A DNA stretch of 14,989 bases from Beroe ovata (taxonomy: Eukaryota; Ctenophora; Nuda; Beroida; Beroidae): positions 1-14,989 of the forward strand of contig CAMPET010000436.1 of NCBI GenBank assembly GCA_946803715.1, written 5' to 3'. Both the position numbers and the translations under genes were made by a program. A model generated the notes under the pieces. It had not been told where the DNA came from. It saw only the letters and a program-made list of their open reading frames with translations, and made no database searches. Of the stretch, positions 1-9,300 are shown in pieces; positions within the stretch are counted from its first letter, which is position 1; the number at the start of each line of letters is the position of its first letter.

Positions 1-407
1 TTTCCTATGATATAAATACATTTGACATTGATCGATTGACATTGATATAAGCCGCATTGATGCAAGCCGCGAGAATGAGTTTGAGCCGCGCGCGCAAAGC
101 GAAATTCTCGACAGGGTCTGTGATCGATCGACTGCGACAAGAGAAGGCAGCGCACATGCGGGAAAAGGTGCACAGATTAATAACAATTTTGCGGTGTGTT
201 GCCAGATTTGTCAAATGTTACCTGACCTGTTACTCGCGCGCGCGCGTTCATCGAAGGCCATCGAAACAGTTGCCGGATGTTATCTGTCCTCTGTTTCGAT
301 GAAAGCGCAAGAAACAGTGGACAGATAACATCCGGCAACGAAACAGAAGTCAGATAAAATCTGACAATTGTGTGCACACGTTGCGCGCCCCTGTTCTACT
401 CAGCGCG
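1..407. repeat. Hairpin-rich repeat segment, probable alternative haplotype of 1420-2200
   Basis: No gene is visible. The first 32 bases are identical to 1420-1451, and blocks at about 60-240 recur in the same order at about 1649-2135 (for example the block ending in gcgggaaaaggtgcacag, and the run ttacctgacctgttactcgc). The copy here is shorter because the tandem expansion at 1730-1840 is absent. The segment ends at the gap at 408. Short open frames on both strands have no coding character and contain GC-rich simple sequence. Confidence 0.7.
269..339. repeat. Long near-perfect inverted repeat (hairpin)
   Basis: Arms 269-289 and 319-339 are perfect 21-bp reverse complements. One T/T mismatch follows, then a second perfect stem 291-297 / 311-317 (ctgtttc / gaaacag) closes on a 13-base loop. 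A decayed relative lies at 1494-1550. This looks like a non-autonomous element or a cruciform-forming repeat unit. No transposase is visible nearby. Confidence 0.8.
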
Positions 408-408
408 N
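408..408. other. Assembly gap (single n)
   Basis: Sequence similarity switches here from the 1420-2200 family to an abrupt start inside a copy of the PSME4 terminal exon. The n therefore joins separate contigs rather than marking one ambiguous base. Confidence 0.8.
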
Positions 409-434
409 TTGCACATGCACAATGCAATGCAGTT
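409..434 (-). pseudogene. Fragment of PSME4 last exon (duplicate copy)
   Basis: Identical in position and reading to 3374-3399, the first 26 bases of the terminal PSME4 exon. It is preceded on the minus strand by a ctctcag acceptor and truncated by the gap at 408. Probably allelic assembly redundancy rather than a biological pseudogene. Confidence 0.6.
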
Positions 435-623
435 CTGAGAGATGAGTATTAGAGAGTGTTATATACTGTGAAATGAAACCATCAGAAAAAGGAAAAACTG
501 TTAGTTTTACGCTGCAATGCAGCTCTGGAAGAAAGGATCATTGATCAATTAAAATGAAAATATAATTCCATCAGAAAAAGGTGCCCGGCCCCGCTGTTAG
601 ACGCATCCGCCATCTCTACTTAC

Positions 624-766
624 CGCAATCATAACATTTCCACGAGTATACTCGGCGAGGAATACGATGATTTCTGGTAACCAGTCTGGAATTGAGTAGG
701 GGAAGGACTCTACAAGCGAACAGAGAGTTTTTATGGCCCCGTGGCGTATCCAGATCTCCTTGATGT
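624..766 (-). pseudogene. PSME4 penultimate exon, duplicate copy
   Basis: This is a complete 143-base copy of the exon at 3581-3723 with intact splice sites (cag acceptor, gtaagt donor). Three bases differ from the other copy and all three changes are synonymous (AAA/AAG, GCT/GCC, TCG/TCA), so the encoded peptide is unchanged. That pattern fits an allele of a functional gene better than a decaying copy. It has no continuing exons in this window apart from the 26-base fragment at 409-434. Confidence 0.7.
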
Positions 767-1071
767 CTGGGGGGAGGTTTCATAACGCATCCACTCAAGA
801 ACGTAGAATTCAGAATTGACACAACAGTTTCAATTTGATTTCCTGTCATCACTCTCTCGTCGTATATGATGCGTATTCGTAAAACCATATGTGCGCGTCA
901 ATTTAAACTCCTGGCCGTGCATTAACTCAATATAGAGTGATAACACATCATTGTCGATAAGTCGAGAAATCAGGTACATGAAGATTACGTGAAAATTTGC
1001 CCTCAATATTGAGCTCTCAATATTAAGCAGTATATTCCAGAAGAGCCCCCAGATTGCCCCAATTTAACACA

Positions 1072-1072
1072 N
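1072..1072. other. Assembly gap (single n)
   Basis: The sequence to the left matches up to 4062. The sequence to the right jumps to a copy of 5241. Confidence 0.8.
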
Positions 1073-1418
1073 CTCGATATCTAACTACAATACAATGGGC
1101 CATCGGGGGTCTATAATGAAGGGGTACAATAATTCGGGATCAGCTCAGGGAGCTCAATTCCAAGTGATGGTTATAGCCGTCGAATATCTGCTTGTTATTG
1201 TTTGCAACGTGTAAGAGATAGAGTTCGTTATACAATGTATGCGAAGCCCCATGAAACAACGGCGATCCATTCAACTTTGGAGATTCAGCAACTTTGAGGA
1301 AACCACCGTGCTGCACTTGTGACTCGTTTTCAGCTTTTCCAGCATTTCACATGTATGATAGTATGGATAGCCATACGCTCAGCATATTTCAACTCACATC
1401 CTCACACATAAGCACTTA
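1073..1418. other. Non-coding piece; start matches 5241-5286
   Basis: The first ~46 bases (1073-1118) match 5241-5286 with one substitution, then run on past the point where the other copy is interrupted by the gap at 5289. The remainder (1119-1418) probably represents intron sequence missing from that gap. No gene or RNA was recognised in it. Confidence 0.6.
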
Positions 1419-1419
1419 N
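1419..1419. other. Assembly gap (single n)
   Basis: The sequence after it restarts with the same 32 bases that open the window. This supports a contig boundary. Confidence 0.8.
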
Positions 1420-2300
1420 TTTCCTATGATATAAATACATTTGACATTGATCATGTTAAGTTATAAAACGTGCTGCTTATGCATAGCGTCGGCCTTGCCG
1501 GATGCTATACTTATCTGTCCACTGTTTTTTGCGCGCGAAAAACAGGTCCCGGTCGGATCGCAGGTATTATAATTCAGGTAACATTCGAACTTGCAAACAT
1601 CTGACGCACGAGAGGGCTTGTCTGGCGATGCTTGACCGTTGACATGATGCAAGCCGCGAAGCGGCTTGCGTCAGCTGTCTGAGAATGAGTTTGAGCCGCG
1701 CTTGGCTGTCGATGATAGCCCCTGTCGAGAATTTCATTGCGCGCGCGCCGCAAATTATTCTCATTGCGCGCAAATTATTCTTATTGCGCGCAAATTATTC
1801 TCATTGCGCGCGCGCGCCGCAAATTATTCTCGCTGGCGCTCGCCGCTACGCGGCTCGCGTCAGCTGGGCCTAGCATCGCCAGGCAAAGCCGCGCGCGCGC
1901 AAAACGAAATTATCGACAGGGTCTATTATCGATCGACAAGAGAGGGCATGGGCACATGCGGGAAAAGGTGCACAGATTAATAACAATTGCGGTGTGTTGC
2001 CAGTTGTCTGGCGATGCTAGACCGCTGATGCAAGCCGCGCAAAACGAAATTCTCGACAGGGTCTATCATCGATCGACAATGTTGCCAGATTTGTCAGATG
2101 TTACCTGACCTGTTACTCGCGCGCGCGCGTTCATGGAAGGCCCTCGAAACAGAAGTCAGATGAAATCTGACAATTGCCAGATTTCATCTGCCGAGCCTAC
2201 CGTAGCTCGACCTTTTTGCGCCACACGCTAAGAAGAGCATACAGATAAAATCAGGCAAGCAACACCGTATCGGTATAGTTATACCATATACAAATACAAC
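1420..2300. repeat. GC-rich hairpin and tandem-repeat region
   Basis: Repeat complex with several perfect short hairpins. These are gcaagccgc/gcggcttgc around gaa (1649-1669), ctgttttt/aaaaacag (1522-1529/1538-1545) and cagatgaaatct/agatttcatctg (2157-2168/2179-2190). Runs of CGCGCG separate them. The segment 1-407 is a shorter collinear version. Open frames here arise from simple sequence and are not credible genes. Confidence 0.7.
1730..1836. repeat. 20-bp tandem repeat
   Basis: Three head-to-tail 20-base units (1751-1770, 1771-1790, 1791-1810; caaattattctcattgcgcg with one T/C variant) are followed by a partial fourth unit at 1820 and preceded by a degenerate unit at 1730-1750. The array is absent from the related segment 1-407, so it is length-variable between copies. 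Confidence 0.9.
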
Positions 2301-2326
2301 TACAAGATCACAGATCATCTAAAGTA

Positions 2327-2385
2327 TTAGTAGTAGTACTACTAGTACTACTACTAGTAGTAGACCTACTACTAATACTAATAGG
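2327..2385. repeat. TAG/CTA trinucleotide microsatellite with inversions
   Basis: An interrupted TAG run switches to CTA and back, giving short palindromic stretches. Downstream, 2400-2840 shows no gene, RNA or repeat that I can support. Confidence 0.85.
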
Positions 2386-2847
2386 CCTTGAACTTAAAGG
2401 TAACGTTGACTAAAGACAAGCTGTACAGTATGAATAGATTGCAACTGATCTTTACTGAGTCAAACTAAATCAGTGTCCTAATCTAAACTGAATAAGTTAT
2501 TCAATGACGAGGGACACGTCACAAATTTACCATCCCCAGCGGGACGATTAAAATAAATCTGCAGATTGAGATTAACAGAATAACTACAGCAATTATAAAT
2601 CTAAACCCAATTAACTGGCTGGGAGGTCTAAGATTTATGCATCTAAGAATTATGCATTAATATACACTTCATACTCTTGACTCTACAATTACAAAACTAA
2701 AACATGCATCTACATGAACATCGGTCTATATCGGCGACATTACCAACTCCAAGCAAATTATATGCACGATTGGCACATCAAACGTGTCATCATTTGTACT
2801 TAGGGAGGCTATGAACAGCGCTCCTACAGGCTACCATCAGCGTTAGT

Positions 2848-2995
2848 AGGGATACCAAATCCAATAGCATTAGATTAAGCAGGGATACCAAATCCTATAG
2901 CAGGGATACCAAATCCAATAGCATTAGCAGGGATACCAAATCCAATAGCATTAAACCAATCCTATAGCAGGGATATCAAATAGTATCCAATAGTA
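2848..2995. repeat. Minisatellite of ~26-bp units
   Basis: About five units start with agggataccaaatcc at 2848, 2881, 2902, 2929 and (degenerate) 2968. Each is followed by variable aatagcattag or tatagc tails. The array lies beyond the 3' end of PSME4. 2996-3264 holds no recognised feature other than the presumed PSME4 3' flank. Confidence 0.85.
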
Positions 2996-3264
2996 GACGC
3001 ACGGAACCTCGTTTCCTTCTCCCAGTCCCCTTATTAAAATCCCCTCCATACTTAGTTATATAAATTAAAATACACACCCTGATAATCGTTTCACAAAGAC
3101 ACCACAAGTGCAATGGGCGATACAGCTCAAGGACCACGCTCTATTCTTTGCCATGAAATCTGAATTTACGCAGACTTCTCTCAGCTTATCCGTATTGAAA
3201 TACCATAGTCTGTACCCCATCTTCGGAAACCACTGGCGGGAACCTTCACTGGTCCTCCTCCCAC

Positions 3265-3399
3265 TCACGCATAGTAGTTTGGTGAGACGAGCAAATCCTG
3301 TAGGATGACAAGCTGGTCCTCTGTGAAGTGAAGCTTGTGCTCCTCCCAACTGTCCAGATGCGTGCGTTTGAAGTTGCACATGCACAATGCAATGCAGTT
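3265..3399 (-). CDS. PSME4: PSME4 terminal exon with YYA tail
   Basis: Acceptor ccctctcag, 44 codons then TGA at 3267-3265. It encodes FKRTHLDSWEEHKLHFTEDQ and ends LLVSPNYYA. Yeast Blm10 and PA200 end in the same YYA, which inserts between alpha subunits of the 20S core. No canonical AATAAA is obvious on the minus strand just downstream. Confidence 0.96.
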   Translation of the reverse strand, partial: NCIALCMCNFKRTHLDSWEEHKLHFTEDQLVILQDLLVSPNYYA

Positions 3400-6300
3400 C
3401 TGAGAGGGAGAGATGAGTGATATATACTGTGAAATGAAACCATCAGAAAAAGGAAAAACTGTTAGAATTACGCCGCATTGCCGCAATGCAGCTCTGGAAG
3501 AAAGGTTCATTGATCTATAATAATGAAACTATAATTCCATCAGAAAAAGAGAAAAGGACGCATCCGCCATCTCTACTTACCGCAATCATAACATTTCCAC
3601 GAGTATACTCGGCGAGGAATACGATGATTTCTGGTAACCAGTCTGGAATCGAGTAGGGGAAGGACTCTACAAGCGAACAGAGAGTTTTTATAGCCCCGTG
3701 GCGTATCCAGATCTCTTTGATGTCTGAAGGGGAGGTTTCATGACGCATTAGCTCACTAGCTCAGGGACGTAGAATTCAGAATTGACACAATAGTTTGGAG
3801 TTTCAATTTGATTTGATTTCCTGTCATCGCTCGCCCGTCGTTCATGATCCGTACTACAGTGACTTTAACACAGCATTGTCGATAAGTCGAGAAATCAGGT
3901 ACATGAAGATTGAAGATCACGTGAAGATTTGCCCTCAATATTGATTATTGAGCTCTCAATATTGAGCCCTTAATATTGGGCAGAAATTGTAGTGGAAATT
4001 TGTAATTGATTTTTAACTTAAGTCTGTCCAGAAGAGCCCCCAGATTGCCCCAATTTAACACACGGTGCCTCGAAACCATTTGAGGACTTTTTGATCCAAA
4101 GCGTTTGCAAGGTGTTCATTCAATGTTATAGCAGCTTAAACTTCAATTCTGCACACGGTTGCAAGTGCAGAAAACATAAATTTTTACTAATTGAGCTCTT
4201 GATGATTTAAACATTTGTTTATTTTCAGCTATAATCCTAACACTGTTTAGCCCCAACACACCACAACATACCCCCTTTCATTTACAGATATAGTCAAAAC
4301 ACCCCGCTAACACCCCAACAACAAACATCATATTACCAGTCTGACTCTTCTTGGTGCCGGGTGGTAGGGGAGTTCTTGCCATGCCCTTTATCTGTCCCAG
4401 TATCTCTGTGACGTTGTCAAACAGTGACGTGATCATGAGACCACCTATTGTCTGTCCCGCAACTTGTCGTACCTGTTACAGTTATTATAGTTGCTATAGT
4501 TTTTCCCAGTTTTTATAGTTATTGATTGATTATTTGAGTTGAGAGTTTGAGGTGGTGGAATTCGATCAGCCTGCTCAAGGATTGTGTGATTCAACTCATT
4601 GACGAGTAGAGTAGGGGGGAGCATGAAGCCATGAACCATGGGAGATAGGCTGGTGTATTCTTACCTCAACTTGTGGTGACTCCAGACACTCAAAGAGAAG
4701 CTGTTTGATTTCCTCAACCAATTGTGGCTGTTCCCTCAGTTTATAAACATTGCAAAACGACATAACCTGTGGAATCATAATAAGTTCAATATATCTTAGT
4801 CTGAACATCAACCTACCTAGATACAACGCTCTAACAGAATGAAATGCCCATCTCATCTCTGTGGCGATCCCAAGAAATGGAACAAATGCCAACTTGGGAG
4901 AGGGTCGATCGATCACACACCTGAAGATAGACCAGTGCGGTGCACTTTGCCTTCCACGAGCAACCAATAGTACGCTCTTCACTTGTACTGTTGACAACCT
5001 GTAACATATCATGGGCTCAAACTGGGCAGGAAAAAGAGTCGAAATTGAACAAGTCATGCCCCTCAAATCTATTTCTTTCGTTACCTTCTTGACGGCATCT
5101 ATTGCTGGGCTGAGAGACGAATCTGGAAGAATTTCCCTTGACAGGAAAAATAGCCCTTTCGTGCAGAGCATCTTCAAATCCGGATCAACCTGTATTTGGA
5201 GGGGTTAATATCGCGTTCATTTCATGATAGAGCATCATGTCTCGATATCTAACTACAATACAATGGGCCATCGAGGGTCTATAATGTANAGGAAAGTAAA
5301 AAATAAATCCTAAAATGAGATAGATTTTCATTTTTCTAAAACAGGATGAAAGTGAAAGCCATAGAACCGATTCTAGGTCATTTGGCCTAACTGGACATTT
5401 GGCCTAACGCCTAAAACTGCTGTTTAGGCCATTTGTCCAAGTAGGTCAAGAGACCGTTCTGCGGTCATTTGGCCTAATTTTAATTTTAATTTCCTAATTT
5501 TTCTAGTTTGTTACTGTACCAACATGAAAGTACTGTAAGTATTAACTTGGAATTATATAGCCGATAAGACTCGATCAACTATTATGCGATCCGAGTACGC
5601 TGAAGCAGTGTGATATGACCCGATAAGTGGTGTCAAGTTGAGGGAGGGTGACCGTGACGTTGTGACAAGAACCAATCAAGAGGCCGTGACTTGAGAGCTT
5701 GACAGGACCTCGTCAGAGATTACTGGAAATGGATTGGGGTATGGATACCCAACTTCTAGAATACCCAATACGCGAGTTGGGTATTTGGGACATCATGCCC
5801 TGAATACCCAAGACCGCTAACACCTACCCAACTAATTTGCGATAAGAGACTGCAATGATGCATGTTCTGTTCTGATTAGGCACTTAATGCAGAGGATCTG
5901 TGCAAGGTTAATCGCTGTGTACATAGTGTGTATAGACCCATCACGTTGATATTAGGGTGTGTAAGTGGGAGAAGTTTAGAACAAGTTTCTAGACCAATGA
6001 CCATATCTTTACACTAAGTCCAACCATGACCCTTTATCGACTGTAAGCCGCTCTTCAGCCACGACATTTGGAATCAGCATGATGCCTCCCTCATGCTTCT
6101 CCCTCGCTCCACCAACATGGCTGAAGGGTGGCACAGGGGCTTCAACTCGATCCTGTCATGTTCCGATCCCACCCAGATCCTGTGGAATTTATCGACTGAT
6201 TGAAGTTGAGGGCGGAGCAATCGGCCCTCACAGATGCGAAAATCACCAAGAGAGTTCTCCGAAAGCGGCCCGAGCGGCAAAGTGGATTCGCTATAATGAG

Positions 6301-9300
6301 ATCATAACCTTAATTTACACAGTTCACACCTACCATACCTTTGATTAGGCCAATTGTCCAAAAGGACGAATGGCCTAAACAGAAACTGTACAGTAGAATG
6401 AAACTTGAAATGAGTTTTAGGCCAAATGTCCAGTTAGGCCAAATGACCGCAAATTTTAGTACACATTGTTAGGCCAAATGTCCAGTTAGGCCAAATGTCC
6501 AGTTAGGTCAAATGACCGACTACCGGCCACGAATTCATTCCGTGCCTCACCATGGCAGCTCCGCCCAATCCAACACGTTAGACGAAATTGTTCAATTTTT
6601 GGCCCCTGCGGCCTGCATGGAACCCTTTCTCGCAACTGACTGGAATTTCTGCCCCGTTCTCCTCCTTCCTCAATCCTCATCAATGAAGTGTGGCCAGGTT
6701 TCTCATCATTGGACTAGTTCGTAATTCCAAATAGTTATAAACTTGTTATCATGTAATAACCAGATTTGTGATGGCGCTTAGCGCGTTCAGTGGCAACTCT
6801 ACATTGTTGAGGGGGGACAGCGAGTATTTTCCAATGTTTTGATATCATTGTATCAAAGTTTTGGAGAATTTCGCAAAATATTATTGCATTACCTCATAGT
6901 GTCTGTTTTTTCATAAATACAAGACTTCGGTGAAAGACAAACACTGTTAATTTCTCAAAAAGTTAAAATTCACATACCACCATGTTACCTCAATTATGAG
7001 AGTAAGAGTGATTAGGGGTCATTTAACTCGCTTCGATCTTGAACAATTCATTTCATTAACCTTGCTTTACTTGGTAGATATTAAATAGTCGCATTTGTCT
7101 TCTCCCCCCTCTCTCTCTCTTGAACGATGGCTACACAGCGGTAGAATAATTTTACCGAGTGAAGCGAGATTGATAAAATGGTTTATTCATCGCGCGAAGT
7201 GAGCTAAATACCTCACTCTCTTGCTCTCCCACCTTAGATCTAGCCAGAAGGATAACTGTTTATTCTCACGCGGCTTGCTTTGTCCTCACACCTCATTGTG
7301 ATATTGATAACTGCTCATTCTCACTCGGCTACCCCCTCATTCTTATCTCATATAAAACAGCCCCCCCCTATCCCCTATGATCAGTTTTTCTCTGATCATG
7401 TTAGCTTACATTAATTATCATCACAAATTTCAATCTATAACTAGGAGTATGCAACTTATTGTTTGAATGTTTGTTCCGTGAATTATCCTAGTTGGGCTGT
7501 GCTTGGTTGAGTGGATAAGAACTGCTTTCTCCCAATCGGGAGGTTGCTGGTTCGAGTCTCGGGGAAATCCTCACTCATAAAAGCGGTAAACGCGCCAAGC
7601 TAACCTTGGCAGTCCACCTTTTCCGATTTCTGTACTACTGATATTCAAGGATGCATTTCATAGGATGCAGCTCGTATATGACAATATAATCATCAAATAA
7701 TTATCCTAATTTACTTATCTATTATCTTTTTCATGCATACTGTTATTGCTAACTGTGTGGCACGGTGATAGTAGAAATATTATGATTCACGAAGTTTACC
7801 AGATGGACTTTGGATTTTGATAATGATAACCAGCAGATAAGATTGATTACAGTCAGCAATAATCAATCATGTTCCTTATCAATTAGGATAATACCTATTA
7901 ATAATGCGCAAAGTTGTGAAATACGTTAAATTATGAATTATCACTATTCACTACAGATCATATGCGTACCACGAAGATTGCAAATCTGTTCAAACTGTTG
8001 ATTTCCGTCATACAGTTACTCAAAGTTTCACTTACAGGTAATATTGAGTCTTGACAGTGAGCGTTTTGGGGGCACCTATCATGTATAACTATATGACCAC
8101 CAATAATGTACAGTATTCGGCAATGTTTGTTATTGATTGACAACTGTTTTTACAGTATCTTGGACTGGTAGTTTTTGCCCTACGACCTACCCGCATGTAT
8201 ACTATGGTGGTTCCTACTGTTGCCATTGGACCGAGGAGGGCGTGTACTTCGATCAGGGAGCTTACTGTGATGGGGGACCGATCAGTCTGGACAGTCTGTG
8301 TTGCAAGAACGACAATAGTGTTGCCTGCTCAACGGCATATTGTTTTACAAACAGTAGGTTCCCTCGCTTCAGATCCCAATCCCATATAGCTGCTGACCTG
8401 GCTCTATGATAATCCAAACACGCGTTTCCCAACTTTACGTCTTGAGACATTCGGTAGCCAGTACTTAGTGGGTTAATGACTCGCTGGGTCACGCATGAAT
8501 TTGTTTCACTCAAACAATGAGTAATCCTGTAAGTTTGCGATGCGAAGGTCGAACCGCAAGCTCAGCGCTTGAATATTAACAAAGCGTAGAATTTCATGAA
8601 TATCTCTACCTTTGAACAGAATCATTCCGTGGCTTGTTTGAAACACAAACCTAGATATCACAGACCTCTCAGATCCGAATCCACCACAATACGACGTGGA
8701 CAAACCTCATTAGGATCCAAACCTCATTAGGCTCCAGGGCGATGAGGTAGCTGACAAAGGGGAAGATGTCCTGGCCCAACCATGCCTGTCTCGCGTTATA
8801 GAACCGGCTGGAGATGATATAACACGCAACTGTTTTCACAGTCTTGATTGCGTCGTTGTCGTCACCTGTATAGTATGAACCATCTTATGAACCATGTTAT
8901 GAACCATGTTATGAACCATTTTGGAGTGTTGAGACTGGTCAAGTACCTATACTGTTCATAATTTTGTTGTTTTATTACTCAATTGGTGACTAATTAATAC
9001 TACTATCCATCAAGAATAAAAGCCGATCGCGCTTCAACATGCAAGAAATCACAATCAAAGTACCAATATGTAATTGCCAAATTTGTAATCCATTGAATAA
9101 CGATGCTTAGATTTAGAACATCGCGGAAATTTATAATGAAGTATCCTTCAAAATTTCAAATAATTGATACTGCAGACAACTATGGGGAAGTTTTGTAACT
9201 TACACAGGGACAGCTTGTTGACGACCACCCATTCTGTCCCGAAGAGACCCTCATCTAAGGGAGCTAATTGGGGTATTACTCGTTCCATCAAGTCCTTCAA

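Larger units (their letters stand above)
409..1071. other. Diverged copy of 3374-4062 (probable second haplotype)
   Basis: The whole piece is collinear with 3374-4062, with scattered substitutions and small indels. It contains 26 bases of the last PSME4 exon (409-434), the last intron, the complete penultimate exon (624-766) and part of the intron beyond it. It starts and ends exactly at n characters. It is better read as the other allele left in the scaffold than as a second gene, although a recent partial duplication is possible. Confidence 0.75.

Noticed and set aside
616-888. Independent 90-codon minus-strand gene
   Set aside because: It is an alternate frame of the duplicated PSME4 exon 624-766 plus intron.
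1649-1682. Hairpin followed by CTGA, considered as a Helitron 3' end
   Set aside because: Spacing is tolerable, but the element is not followed by T as Helitron insertion requires, and no 5' TC end or Rep/helicase is present.
1751-1836. 20-bp direct repeats as a CRISPR array
   Set aside because: Units are contiguous with no spacers, and the genome is animal.
1666-2108. Overlapping plus-strand open frames in the GC-rich repeat
   Set aside because: They translate tandem CGCG-rich repeats into low-complexity Arg/Ala/Leu/Ile peptides with no domain and differ in every copy.
8506-8703. Minus-strand open frame that seemed to align with the PSME4 SQGLLYP region
   Set aside because: The match was weak, needed an unsupported donor or a frameshift, and is displaced by exons 8 and 9 (5085-5189, 4921-4998), which match strongly and keep phase with exon 7.
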